64,000 nucleotides of DNA. Source: Myxococcales bacterium (lineage in GTDB: Bacteria > Myxococcota_A > Polyangia > Polyangiales > GCA-016699535). A model generated the notes under the pieces. The model worked only from the letters and a program-made list of their open reading frames with translations. It had not been told where the DNA came from and ran no database searches. The stretch lies in assembly GCA_016699535.1 (NCBI GenBank), contig CP064980.1:558001-622000 (forward strand). Reading direction: 5' to 3'. Position numbers and translations under genes: made by a program. Below, one piece after another: positions 51,826 through 61,310 of the stretch; position 1 is the first letter of the stretch; every line of letters begins with the position of its first letter.

Positions 51826-54800
51826 ATGAGTAAATTTGCAACGCGCGCCAAACGCTTTTTTTCGGAGCGACAATACCCCGCGGTGGTACGCACTTGCCGA
51901 GAGGGGTTGCTTGAAAACTCGCGAGATGATGAGCTGCGTTTGCTGCTGGGCATGGCTCTTATTTATCTAAGCCGATTCCACGAAGCTCAAACAGAGATGA
52001 AGACTTTGATTGAGCACGGAACGCGAGATCACATAGTGTTTCGTGTACTCGGCGAAAGCCAGATCAATCTTGGACAAATTTCAGAAGGACTTCGTTCGCT
52101 GAAACTTGCCCTTAACCTCAAACCTGATGATTCCATCACAGAAGATTTACTGGATCACGGCAGAGAGAACTATCCGGACATCTGGCACAAAGTAGACGCG
52201 GAATCACTTACCATTGAGGATCGGCTAATCGACATACAGGCTTCCGAACGCACCCAAGTGGATCAAGCTCCGCAAAGCGCGGCTGCGGCCATGGCCAGTC
52301 CGCCCATCGTTCGCGAGACACGCCCTTACGCATCATCAAAGAACACGCAGCAGTTTTATGATGATGAAGATGCCCAAACTCTGGCCCGTGAAGCTCCTAG
52401 TGCAGAACTTCCAATGGCCAAAATTTCTTCGGATGAAGTAACCACGGCTAAAAATCCAGACGAGATGTTGACCATCGACAAACAACTGTCGAGCTCAGCG
52501 ATCTCACCTCCGCCCCGAGCAAAAGGTTCGCTTGAAAACCCACACTGGCTGGAAGATGCGAAGGTGAGTTACCTTGTTCGAAGCAAGGATTTTTTCATTC
52601 GTCTTAAATCAAAGCTAAGCTTTTTGGCTGAATGGAAAAAGCGCGTTAAGGCTCCTTGGAACCGAACCATGGTGTTCACCTTTTCTGCAATCACGACCCT
52701 CTTGCTTTTGGCAAGCGTGGGCGCGTTTTTTGCCTTTCAAAGTTACGTGCAAAGACACTCCTTCGGGCAGGCTATGCAAATCGTGCAACGGGCAAGCGAT
52801 AACGGCGACAAGCCGACCATTGAAGATGCCTTAAGTGCCTTGAATGCGCTCAACTCAGGAAGAAACGAAGTGCTGGCCATCAAGGCACGACTTTTCGCCA
52901 CTTTACAACTCGAACACGGAGAAGATCAGCGTCATCAGATACAGGAGATGCTCGCAAGCCTTGGAAGCCGCGGTAAGGCCCTTGCCGACGCTCGCGTGGC
53001 GCTCTCTTACCTTTATCTTTCAAAAGGAGAAGTGATTGCTGCACGAAGCATTGTAGCCAATGCTTCAGCGCACGCTGAGCTTGAGCAAGCCGCTGAGGTC
53101 GCGCGCGCGCGCAGTCTCACTGCGCAAGCGGCCGGAGACACAACCCGCGCAGAGCTTGATGCCCGTGCAGCCGCTTTGAAGCGCAAAACATCTCCTCGAC
53201 ACGGGGCACTTGCAGCATGGCTTACGGCGCTTAACGGCGATAGCAGCGAAGCTTTAGCCAAACTGTCTGAAATTCCGGATGCACGACGCTCTCCAGAAGT
53301 TCGGGTAACACGTGCCAAAATTATCATGCGCTTCGGATCCAATCCACAAGCTGCCAGCAGCGAGGCCGATGAAGTATTGCAAGCTCTTTCTTCGATTGCC
53401 TCTCCCATGCAAAAGGCCTGGGCTCATTTAATAAAAGCAAAGCTAGCCTTAGACCAAGGACAAACACGCGTTGCCCTCAGGCACGCCACACAAGCTGCAC
53501 GCCGTGGCCCCCAGTGGCAAGACGAGTTTGGCCTTAGCCTTGGGGAGGTTTTGGTTCGGGTTGGCGCCGTAGAACGAGCCAACGAAGTTCTCAAACACCT
53601 TCCTAATCTTGCAACCATGCCAGAGCGGCGAGCACAACTCCGTGTTGAGGTCGCGCTCAGTCTGGACGATCTTGAAAGAGCACAAGGCGCACTTTTAGCT
53701 GCTGGTCAAGGCATGAGAGCCAAAGTGCTGCGCGCTAAACTTTACGAGCTGCAACACGCTTATCCTGAAGCTATATCTCTATACGAACAGGCCATCAACG
53801 ATAAGAACGAGGGCTCATGGGCTCTTTTGCAACTTGCGGCACTTGAAATGAAACGAGGTAGGGCTTCTCGCGCTATCAAATTGCTCCACGATGGCCTTAG
53901 TAAACAACCCGGTCAGCTTCAGATGCTAATGATGTTGGTTCAGGCTCAAATCGAGACTGGATCCCTTCGAGCTGCGGAAAAAAGCCTATCGGAGGGAATG
54001 AGTTTTTTCCCCGCCTCGCCTCAACTTCTTTCACTCAAAGCACTCGTTGCGTTAAGGAATGGGAAGATACACGAGGCTTTAGCCAATGCCAAAGCCGCCG
54101 TGGAAAGAGATCCCAACGATATTTCGCTCCAGATGCAATACGGCAAAATGGCACTTGCCATGGCCAAACTTCCGGAAGCACGCGCTGCGTTTTCGAAGGC
54201 TTTGGAGATCTCGGTCCACCACAACGAGGCTTGGCTCGGACTAGCACGCGTTGAAGCGACTTCCGGCAATTTTGATGCAGCATTGAATATTTTGCACAAA
54301 ATAAAGGATAAAGCTGCTGACGACCCATCTTTTTTGGACGCTGAAGCTACTGTTTTGGTTCTGATCGGAGCAGGACATTCGGGTGCAGAGACACTATCGA
54401 GTTATCAAACCAAAAATGCTCATGTTTGGACATCGCTTGCTTTTCTTTGGCTTCAAAGTGAACAGTATGCGCAAGCCAATTCCGCTTTTACGCAGGCGAT
54501 ACGCATGGACCCAAATCAAGCTAATGCATGGGTGGGTTACGCAATGCTTTCTGTTGTTGAAGGCAAACTGGCTCAAGCTCGACGCTTTAGTGCAAGAGCT
54601 GAGCAATTGCTAAGGAACAAATCAGATGCTTCAGCCTTGGCGCGTGTATTGGCGGTACGTGCACGCCTTGCTTTCGAGCTGGGTGATTTTCGTAGCGCAC
54701 AACAACTAAGCAACAAGGCTATCGAATACGATCCCAATTGCAGTTGGGCACATCTCGCACTCGCTCTTGTTGCTACCGAGCGCCACAGTGATAGCAAGGC

Positions 54801-54975
54801 ATCTCTTGAATCAGCCGCAATGGCGACTGTGCCTCTGGCTGAGGTTTTCTCGATGTTGGCTCGAGAAGAAAATTCTCGTATGCGGCGTTGCGATCTAGCG
54901 CGACGCTATCTAAGTACTGCCCCAACCGGAGCCGACGCCGCCCAGATGCAAACCCTTGCTAAGAGCTGCTCTTGA
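51826..54975 (+). CDS. large TPR-repeat membrane protein
   Basis: 1049 residues. TPR helices at the N terminus (about 5-110), a low-complexity acidic linker, one membrane helix at about residues 282-305 (TFSAITTLLLLASVGAFFAF), then about 700 residues of TPR-like helical hairpins. The last clear units are AFLWLQSEQYAQANSAFTQAIRMDPNQANAW and ARLAFELGDFRSAQQLSNKAIEYDPN (both cut to their cores). TPR arrays on both sides of the membrane suggest a scaffold. It follows the transglutaminase-like gene by eight bases, so it is likely the fourth member of that operon. It ends 24 bases from the convergent kinase gene. No enzymatic domain seen. Confidence 0.85.
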   Translation: MSKFATRAKRFFSERQYPAVVRTCREGLLENSRDDELRLLLGMALIYLSRFHEAQTEMKTLIEHGTRDHIVFRVLGESQINLGQISEGLRSLKLALNLKPDDSITEDLLDHGRENYPDIWHKVDAESLTIEDRLIDIQASERTQVDQAPQSAAAAMASPPIVRETRPYASSKNTQQFYDDEDAQTLAREAPSAELPMAKISSDEVTTAKNPDEMLTIDKQLSSSAISPPPRAKGSLENPHWLEDAKVSYLVRSKDFFIRLKSKLSFLAEWKKRVKAPWNRTMVFTFSAITTLLLLASVGAFFAFQSYVQRHSFGQAMQIVQRASDNGDKPTIEDALSALNALNSGRNEVLAIKARLFATLQLEHGEDQRHQIQEMLASLGSRGKALADARVALSYLYLSKGEVIAARSIVANASAHAELEQAAEVARARSLTAQAAGDTTRAELDARAAALKRKTSPRHGALAAWLTALNGDSSEALAKLSEIPDARRSPEVRVTRAKIIMRFGSNPQAASSEADEVLQALSSIASPMQKAWAHLIKAKLALDQGQTRVALRHATQAARRGPQWQDEFGLSLGEVLVRVGAVERANEVLKHLPNLATMPERRAQLRVEVALSLDDLERAQGALLAAGQGMRAKVLRAKLYELQHAYPEAISLYEQAINDKNEGSWALLQLAALEMKRGRASRAIKLLHDGLSKQPGQLQMLMMLVQAQIETGSLRAAEKSLSEGMSFFPASPQLLSLKALVALRNGKIHEALANAKAAVERDPNDISLQMQYGKMALAMAKLPEARAAFSKALEISVHHNEAWLGLARVEATSGNFDAALNILHKIKDKAADDPSFLDAEATVLVLIGAGHSGAETLSSYQTKNAHVWTSLAFLWLQSEQYAQANSAFTQAIRMDPNQANAWVGYAMLSVVEGKLAQARRFSARAEQLLRNKSDASALARVLAVRARLAFELGDFRSAQQLSNKAIEYDPNCSWAHLALALVATERHSDSKASLESAAMATVPLAEVFSMLAREENSRMRRCDLARRYLSTAPTGADAAQMQTLAKSCS

Positions 54976-54999
54976 TAACCTGAGATTCGGAACACGGCA

Positions 55000-56337
55000 C
55001 TAAGCGCCTAGCAGACCTAGCTTCCAAACAATCACGCCAATAGCAGCAAGCAAAACGACTACCATCACCGCGAGTACTCCCATATTTTTGCCTTTAGCGT
55101 CTGCTCGAGCACTGGGACGTTTTGATGGCGGCCTAGAAAGATTAACAGGCGCCGGTGGCGTGAACGCCTTACCGGTGGTGTTCGTCTCATCTTCAAGCAA
55201 GCCCGCCAGTCCTTCTACTTTTACGTCTCTCATGGGGAAGGGTGGCGCCGAAGATTTCCTCGAGGGATCGTCATCAAGAAGGTTTTCGCCCCAATCGCGT
55301 GTGTCGATGTGACCGCCACCGGCGGCGCCGGGTTTCAGGCTTCGTGAAGCCGCCTCAAACAACCTCGAGTCAAGTGGAATGGCTCCTGTATCGGAATTGC
55401 TTGGTTCAGCCACACCAATATCGGCAAGTGGATCAGAGAGATTATCTAGCGAAGTAAACTTTTGAAGCTCGTCTTGGATGAGGCGGTCAATTGCGCCTGC
55501 AGTAGGCACAGAAGGACGTGTTTGAGGGCTAAGCGATGTCGTATTGTTAACCAGATTTGCTATATCGTAAGACGTAACTTTTCGCTGATGACTAAACAAA
55601 TAACCTGCTAGCGCATCACCCATGTCACGCGCACTTAAAAAACGCTCATCGGGATTGCGAGCCAACGAACGTTGAACGAGTTCATCTAAGGCAGAGTCAA
55701 CTTCCGGGTTAAGCCTGCACAAGCTTGGCACCTGCGCCTGTTGTACAAGTTTGATGGTTTGGTAGTCGCTCTCTCCTACAAAAAGCCGTCGGCCCGCCAG
55801 CATTTCCCAAAGGATCACACCAAGCGCAAAGAGATCCGCTCGTGCATCCACTTCTTTACCGTAGGCTGCTTCAGGAGACAAATAACTAAACTTTCCCTTC
55901 ACAACACCAGGGTCGGTTTTTTCAAGCTGTGTAGTGGCTTTGGCTAAACCAAAGTCGGTGAGTTTAATCTCGCCACGCCGAGTGATCATAATGTTTGGCG
56001 GAGAAACGTCACGATGAACAAGATGGACAGGGTTTCCGTCTTCATCAATGAGCTCATGCGCATAGCTAAGACCACGACAGGCTTCCATGCAAATATAAAT
56101 TGCTTCATTGGTGGGAATGGGGCGGCGTTGTTTGCGGAGATCTTCAATGATACGCCGAAGGTTTGTACCTTCAACATACTCCATGACAATAAAGAAAGTC
56201 GAGTCTGCCGCACCGATGTCGAAGACGCTTACAATGTTTGCGTGATTGAGCCGGGCTCCAAGGCGAGCTTCATCGAGAAACATTTTGATGAATTTTTTGT
56301 TTTGAGCCAGATGAGGGAGCACACGTTTGATTGCCAC
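55000..56337 (-). CDS. Ser/Thr protein kinase, main part (frameshifted)
   Basis: 445 residues in this frame. It starts inside the kinase domain at the catalytic lysine segment AIKRVLPHLAQNKKF and continues with VHRDVSPPNIMI, KLTDFGLAKA, FSYLSPEAAYG and DLFALGVILWEMLAGRRLF. A Ser/Pro-rich linker and one C-terminal membrane helix (VLAVMVVVLLAAIGVIVWKLG) follow, with almost nothing outside. The glycine loop lies in the other frame at 56229-56438. One extra A in the run at 56342-56345 (plus strand TTTT) restores GFKKPVAIKRVLPHL. HRDVSPPN is the myxobacterial loop type. Confidence 0.87.
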   Translation of the reverse strand: MAIKRVLPHLAQNKKFIKMFLDEARLGARLNHANIVSVFDIGAADSTFFIVMEYVEGTNLRRIIEDLRKQRRPIPTNEAIYICMEACRGLSYAHELIDEDGNPVHLVHRDVSPPNIMITRRGEIKLTDFGLAKATTQLEKTDPGVVKGKFSYLSPEAAYGKEVDARADLFALGVILWEMLAGRRLFVGESDYQTIKLVQQAQVPSLCRLNPEVDSALDELVQRSLARNPDERFLSARDMGDALAGYLFSHQRKVTSYDIANLVNNTTSLSPQTRPSVPTAGAIDRLIQDELQKFTSLDNLSDPLADIGVAEPSNSDTGAIPLDSRLFEAASRSLKPGAAGGGHIDTRDWGENLLDDDPSRKSSAPPFPMRDVKVEGLAGLLEDETNTTGKAFTPPAPVNLSRPPSKRPSARADAKGKNMGVLAVMVVVLLAAIGVIVWKLGLLGA

Positions 56338-56438
56338 AGGCTTTTAAAGCCCTGGACACTAATAGCCACGCCTCGGAATACTTCCGCCATGCCGCCCGCT
56401 TCGAGGCGCTCGAGGACCTTGTAACGCTGCTCGGCCAT
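56229..56438 (-). CDS. Ser/Thr protein kinase, N-terminal lobe start (frameshifted)
   Basis: Only about the first 32 residues are meaningful: MAEQRYKVLERLEAGGMAEV (glycine loop EAGGMAEVF) and RGVAISVQGFK. After that the frame is wrong (SLWQSNV...). A GGAAGG lies just before the ATG at 56438, so the true gene starts here. Joined to 55000-56337 it would be a kinase of about 480 residues. The gene is divergent from rpe. Confidence 0.75.
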   Translation of the reverse strand: MAEQRYKVLERLEAGGMAEVFRGVAISVQGFKSLWQSNVCSLIWLKTKNSSKCFSMKLALEPGSITQTL

Positions 56439-56543
56439 ACCTTCCGCTATCCTTCCAAAACAAGTAGACTTGCCAGAAGATGATTGTTCATTGCTTCATT
56501 GGCATTTTCTGCCTCGGACTTCTACCATAAAAATATACACACC

Positions 56544-57209
56544 GTGTCTACATCGCAAAAAGCTGTCCATATTGCACCATCCATTCTTGCTGCTGACTTC
56601 TCGCGTTTAGGCGAGGAAGTGCAAGCTGTACAGGCCGCAGGGGCCGACCGCATTCATATCGACGTGATGGACGGCCGCTTTGTCCCTAACTTGACCATTG
56701 GTCCTGCCGTAGTGCGTGCTTTACGGGAAAAAACCACGCTTCCCTTAGATGTACACCTGATGATTGTGGAGCCCGAAAAGCTAATTGCTGCCTTTGCTGA
56801 TGCTGGAGCTGATTGTATTACGGTGCATATCGAGGCCTGTAACCATGCACATCGCATCCTGCAATCCATCCATTCACTGAACACAAAAGCAGGAATTGCA
56901 TTGAATCCTCATACCCCAATTTCAGGTCTACAGTACCTACTTCCCGAACTCGATCTCGTCCTTGCCATGAGTGTTAATCCCGGGTTTGGTGGTCAGAGCT
57001 ACATTCCCCAAATGACCAAAAAAATCAGGGATATCCGAGAGATGCTTGATGTCAGCGGCTTTTGCATCGATCTTGAGGTCGATGGCGGTATAAAAGAGAG
57101 TAACGCTCAGGAAGTGCTTTCAGCCGGCGCAAATGTTCTCGTGGCAGGAAGCGCTATATTCGGTAAGACTAACTACCCTGAAGCGATTCAAGCCATCCGA
57201 GGAGCGTAG
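56544..57209 (+). CDS. rpe: ribulose-phosphate 3-epimerase
   Basis: 221 residues from the GTG at 56544; the frame is open further up to 56484 but that part is not conserved-looking. TIM-barrel epimerase: IAPSILAADFSRLGEEV, HIDVMDGRFVPNLTIGP (metal His and Asp), LDVHLMIVEP, ALNPHTPI, MSVNPGFGGQSYIP, EVDGGIKESNA and GSAIFGK. It interconverts ribulose-5-phosphate and xylulose-5-phosphate in the pentose phosphate pathway. The sigma-54 activator gene starts two bases after its stop, so the two are probably co-transcribed, which is an unusual neighbour for rpe. Confidence 0.93.
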   Translation: MSTSQKAVHIAPSILAADFSRLGEEVQAVQAAGADRIHIDVMDGRFVPNLTIGPAVVRALREKTTLPLDVHLMIVEPEKLIAAFADAGADCITVHIEACNHAHRILQSIHSLNTKAGIALNPHTPISGLQYLLPELDLVLAMSVNPGFGGQSYIPQMTKKIRDIREMLDVSGFCIDLEVDGGIKESNAQEVLSAGANVLVAGSAIFGKTNYPEAIQAIRGA

Positions 57210-57211
57210 TA

Positions 57212-58597
57212 TTGTATAAAGAGAGCACTGGCGAAACAAAGGTTAGCTCAGAAAAGCATCCGCACGACGACCCAAAAGCTCGCTCCCTGCCTAAAAGCAT
57301 TCTTCGCTCGATCTCTACCTCCGGGACTGAAAAAGAGTTCTCAATTGATAAACCCAAGATGACTGTTGGGCGAAGCACTGTCTGTGACATCACCATTGAT
57401 GATCCAACTTTGAGCTCGATTCATTTTGAACTAGAAACTCAAGAAAATCATGTTGTCTTACGTGACAAAAACTCGACCAACGGAACTTATGTTGGCGAAC
57501 TTTGTGTACGCGAAGTGACTCTTTATCCTGGCGTAACTATCCAAGCTGGCGATAGCAGTTTTGTATTTGAGCCCACGAGTGAAGTCGTAAAGATTGGTCT
57601 TTCATCTGAGCACCATTTTGGAGAACTGGTAGGAAAAAGCGGCGTTATGCGCGAAATATTCGCGTATTTGAGTAAAGCGGCCTCAACGGATATTTCGATT
57701 CTTATTGAGGGAGAAACCGGGACCGGCAAAGAACTTGCTGCGCGTGGTGTTCACGACAAATCATCGCGTAAAGATGGACCCTTTGTGGTTCAGGATTGTA
57801 GCGCCATTGCCTCGAACCTAATCGAAAGCACACTATTCGGTCACACCAAAGGAGCTTTCACGGGTGCTATCCACGATCAAATGGGTTGTTTTGAGCTTGC
57901 CAATGGGGGGACCTTATTTTTAGATGAAATAGGCGAGCTGGATCTTAGTCTTCAACCCAAACTGCTTCGTGCTCTCGAGCGCGGTGAATTTCGTCGTGTG
58001 GGCGGCAGCGTGACTGTTTCCGTTGATCTCCGAGTCATTGCAGCGACCAATCGTGATCTACGTGCCTTGGTTGCAAACGGCCAGTTCCGAGAAGATCTCT
58101 ATTTCCGTCTTGCTGGGGTGACAGTGACTATGCCGCCATTACGCACCCGCAAAAGTGATCTTCCCATGCTTGTTCAAAAACTTCTGCGCGATATTCAATC
58201 TCAACAACGAACCCAAAAGAAAAAGATTGAAATTAACGAAGATGCTCTCGTTCGCCGTCGCCAATACGATTGGCCAGGCAATGTTCGTGAATTAAAAAAC
58301 ACCTTAGCGAGAGGCATTTCAATGGCCAAAGGCGTTGTTTTAGAAGGCAACGACGTGACGCCTATTTTAAAACAAAGCATTCGCCCCTCTCCGATGGCTT
58401 TGGATATCGAGACCCTTTGCCAAGGTGAGCTCTCCTTTAAAATAGCTAAAAATCAACTCGTTGAAGCGTTTGAAGAGAGCTATGTGCAACATATGCTGGA
58501 GCTCCATGATGGAAACATCACAAAAGCTGCGAAAGCTTCTGGTCTAACGCGATATCATTTTCGAGAACTCGCCAAACGTTATTCTCTCAAAAAGTGA
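57212..58597 (+). CDS. FHA-domain sigma-54 enhancer-binding protein
   Basis: 461 residues from a TTG at 57212 with AGGAG eight bases upstream, which supports this start. An N-terminal FHA domain at about 40-120 (MTVGRSTVCDITIDDPTLSSIHF, LRDKNSTNGTYV; cores of the phospho-Thr pocket) replaces the receiver. The AAA+ domain has GETGTGKEL, FGHTKGAFTGA near residue 216 and LFLDEIGEL; the C-terminal Fis-type helix-turn-helix is ITKAAKASGLTRYHFRELAKR. FHA domains bind phosphothreonine, so the input is likely a Ser/Thr kinase, a link well known in Myxococcus. It is a second candidate activator of the -24/-12 promoters here. Confidence 0.93.
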   Translation: MYKESTGETKVSSEKHPHDDPKARSLPKSILRSISTSGTEKEFSIDKPKMTVGRSTVCDITIDDPTLSSIHFELETQENHVVLRDKNSTNGTYVGELCVREVTLYPGVTIQAGDSSFVFEPTSEVVKIGLSSEHHFGELVGKSGVMREIFAYLSKAASTDISILIEGETGTGKELAARGVHDKSSRKDGPFVVQDCSAIASNLIESTLFGHTKGAFTGAIHDQMGCFELANGGTLFLDEIGELDLSLQPKLLRALERGEFRRVGGSVTVSVDLRVIAATNRDLRALVANGQFREDLYFRLAGVTVTMPPLRTRKSDLPMLVQKLLRDIQSQQRTQKKKIEINEDALVRRRQYDWPGNVRELKNTLARGISMAKGVVLEGNDVTPILKQSIRPSPMALDIETLCQGELSFKIAKNQLVEAFEESYVQHMLELHDGNITKAAKASGLTRYHFRELAKRYSLKK

Positions 58598-58676
58598 CCA
58601 TAAACATCTTTGCTTCTGGATCTTTTGAAGCGCTATGGCAAAGTACTTTAATCGCTTCAAATACAACGACAACGCT

Positions 58677-59510
58677 ATGACTTTCGCTCAACATCATTTT
58701 TACAAATACCACGGTCTTGGAAACGATTTTATTCTTTTCGAGGGGTCTGAGCACTTTAGTCCCGAAGAAGTCATCGCGTTGTGTGACCGCCACCGTGGAA
58801 TCGGTGCAGATGGCGTTTTGTTTATCACGCAGCGAAATTCACTTCCCTACATGCGGGTCATCAACTCCGATGGCTCCATTCCTGAAATGTGTGGAAACGG
58901 CATTCGCTGCGCGGCCTTTCACATTCGTCGCACTGAAACCATAGCCGATGCTGTTTTTCAAATCGATACCGATGCAGGCATTCACGAAGTTAAGGTAAAG
59001 ATACAAAGTCCAACAGAAGCAGAAGTGCAAGTACAGATGCAGACGCCATCGTTTGAAGCCTCCGCTATCCTCTTGAGTCAGCCGAACAAATTAATCGATC
59101 AAGAGTTTTGCATCGAGCAAACTCCTCTGAAACTCACTGCTGTTTCGATGGGTAATCCTCACGCCGTTTGTTTTGATGATATTTCAAAAGAGCAGCGCAT
59201 AAAGCTAGCCCCTCAAATTCAAAACCACGAACTATTTCCCAAAGGCGCAAACGTCGGCTTCGCCCAAGTGCTTGCGGCTCAGCATCTACGTTTGCATGTC
59301 TATGAGCGTGGAGCTGGCTGGACACAAGCCTGCGGGACAGGCGCGTGTGCGGCCGCGGCTGCGGCTGTCCAAACCAAACGCGCAGATGGAAACACTTCTA
59401 TCCAAGTCGATCTACCTGGAGGATCACTCCATATTCAAACTGGCAAAGAAAACAGCCCGACCCTCATGCGGGGCCCGGCTGTCCTCGTGTTTGAAGGCTC
59501 AAGCTTGTAG
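58677..59510 (+). CDS. dapF: diaminopimelate epimerase
   Basis: 277 residues from the ATG at 58677 (an upstream in-frame ATG at 58635 adds 14 poorly conserved residues). FYKYHGLGNDFILFEG is the family start. The two catalytic cysteines are in EMCGNGIRC and ACGTGACA. The middle SMGNPHAVCF and KGANVGFAQV motifs are also present. It converts LL- to meso-diaminopimelate for lysine and peptidoglycan synthesis. It follows the FHA activator on the same strand by 79 bases; the following gene is convergent. Confidence 0.94.
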   Translation: MTFAQHHFYKYHGLGNDFILFEGSEHFSPEEVIALCDRHRGIGADGVLFITQRNSLPYMRVINSDGSIPEMCGNGIRCAAFHIRRTETIADAVFQIDTDAGIHEVKVKIQSPTEAEVQVQMQTPSFEASAILLSQPNKLIDQEFCIEQTPLKLTAVSMGNPHAVCFDDISKEQRIKLAPQIQNHELFPKGANVGFAQVLAAQHLRLHVYERGAGWTQACGTGACAAAAAAVQTKRADGNTSIQVDLPGGSLHIQTGKENSPTLMRGPAVLVFEGSSL

Positions 59511-59578
59511 TCCTTCCTTTGATACTGGCAAGCGCAAAAAGAATGTTACGGCTTCGCTGCTACAGCACAACGAAGCAA

Positions 59579-61288
59579 CTATTCACAAAACTTGTCTTTC
59601 CAATCACAAAATATCGTGGCTAAATAATTAGGAGTGGTCGCTACCGAAGCCGTATAGTGTCTCAAAAAATATTGGTTTGTTTCATAGTGCTTGGCGCCGT
59701 TGATCCCGAGATTGGCATCCCCGTAGGTTATTCGCGTCATCCATTCATCAAATAGGGTGATAGCCTCTCCTCCCAGACTAATCTCGTCTGCAAAGTCTCT
59801 AAGAATTAGCCCAAGGTCTTCTAAAGCGGGCGACAGTACACTACAGAAAGCTTGGCCAAGCATGCATTTCGTTTCATTGTCTCGATTCTCTAGAGCAAAA
59901 TCAAAAAGAATGGCACCGATCACATTCAACAACGCAAGGGCCGCATAGTACTCTTCGCTTACAGTATCGCATTCTTCACCAGACCCGTCTTCTACACATT
60001 CACGCAATCGTTGTTGAATGCCTGCGATTGCTTCGTGAAGCTTTCTTATAATTTCTTCAAGAATTTTGGCCAACTCTTCCGGATTGGCCAAACCGCCTTC
60101 AAGTTGCCCTCTCAGCCATTGTTCAAGGTCCTCGGGTGTGTGCACATTGGGCAAGCCGAGGTCGATGTTTACGACCCGTGAAGAAGACAGAATGGCTAAA
60201 CCATCGCCCAAACTTTGATAAAATGACGTAGTCAGCGCTTCCAGTTCAGAAAGGGATGTACCGCTTTGCTGCAATGCTTGCGATTCCGTATATGCCCAGC
60301 TAAGAAAGTCCTCACTATCTTCAAATGCTAAAGTTGAGCCTTGATACAGATAAGTCTGGGCAGCAGCCGCAGTCTCAATCGTTTTCTGATCAGATGAAAA
60401 CACCCTTGCGAAGTTAAAACTGAAGGATGGAGCACTGATCAAAGTTGATGAAAGAATCCCTCTTGAAACAAGATAGTTTTGGGCAGCTAACACCATACCA
60501 ATCGCGACGAGCGCAACGAGAAGCAAGACTCCTATTGTTTCAAGTACACCAACGCCTTGGGCATGAGCCTTGCTGACGGAAAAAAGTTCAGAGAAAATGT
60601 GGGACAAAACAACGGGATTGTTAGCGTCTGCATGAATGGCAAGTCCCGTAGAGTTTTCGGGGAAAATATGCTCAGAGAGGGCAGTCCTCAACAAGGAAGC
60701 TATGCCAGAGGCTCCCGTCTCTCGGCCTATGAAAGCAATGATACCTTGCGATGCATTCTCTATGACGGGCTCTATCACAGAAGAAGGGTCACTAAGGATC
60801 GGCACAAGCATTTCGTCTTGCAACGCTTCATCGCATGCATCATCAAGAGTTAAACTCGCTACGGACTGGACATGCTCGGCAACGCATGCTTCGATAGAAG
60901 GAAAGGGTGTTGTAAATAACAATGCCACATTTCTTGCAAGGCGTTCGATAGGCTGATGCTCAGAGGCCATTGAATCGTCGGTGTTAAACAGTTGCTCAGA
61001 CGCTTGTCGAATCAACGCTTTGGATGCAATTCCCTGAGGATTGCGGAGTTTCATCCCCGAGTACATCATCTCTAAAATCAAGGCATCTTTAAAAGATTCA
61101 GAGTCTACGCCACGAAGGGCAGCCAAGAAATCGGATACAGCAGCACCATCGGAGGCCCCAAGCTCTTCACCGCTTGGATTCGCCGAGCAAGCCATGAATC
61201 CAGGGCCCACAAAAGCAAGAAGGCACAAAAGCAATGTGGCAACTGATCGTCGCACAAAGGAAATCTGTGGCGTGTAATGTAAGTCCAT
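59579..61288 (-). CDS. large lipoprotein of unknown function with sigma-54 promoter
   Basis: 569 residues from the ATG at 61288 (the frame is open to 61327). Type II signal peptide (FVRRSVATLLLCLLAFVG) with lipobox GFMAC. An acidic linker, a helical domain with two Cys (IEACVAEH, DDACDEAL), then a membrane-like helix at about residues 265-285 (VLLLVALVAIGMVLAAQNYL) and a long helical tail with a Cys-flanked acidic loop (RECVEDGSGEECD) and a later pair (CMLGQAFCSVL). No family recognised. It belongs to the sigma-54 lipoprotein group by promoter and by layout. Confidence 0.75.
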   Translation of the reverse strand: MDLHYTPQISFVRRSVATLLLCLLAFVGPGFMACSANPSGEELGASDGAAVSDFLAALRGVDSESFKDALILEMMYSGMKLRNPQGIASKALIRQASEQLFNTDDSMASEHQPIERLARNVALLFTTPFPSIEACVAEHVQSVASLTLDDACDEALQDEMLVPILSDPSSVIEPVIENASQGIIAFIGRETGASGIASLLRTALSEHIFPENSTGLAIHADANNPVVLSHIFSELFSVSKAHAQGVGVLETIGVLLLVALVAIGMVLAAQNYLVSRGILSSTLISAPSFSFNFARVFSSDQKTIETAAAAQTYLYQGSTLAFEDSEDFLSWAYTESQALQQSGTSLSELEALTTSFYQSLGDGLAILSSSRVVNIDLGLPNVHTPEDLEQWLRGQLEGGLANPEELAKILEEIIRKLHEAIAGIQQRLRECVEDGSGEECDTVSEEYYAALALLNVIGAILFDFALENRDNETKCMLGQAFCSVLSPALEDLGLILRDFADEISLGGEAITLFDEWMTRITYGDANLGINGAKHYETNQYFLRHYTASVATTPNYLATIFCDWKDKFCE

Positions 61289-61310
61289 GGTTAGCCTCGT
61301 ACAAATACGA

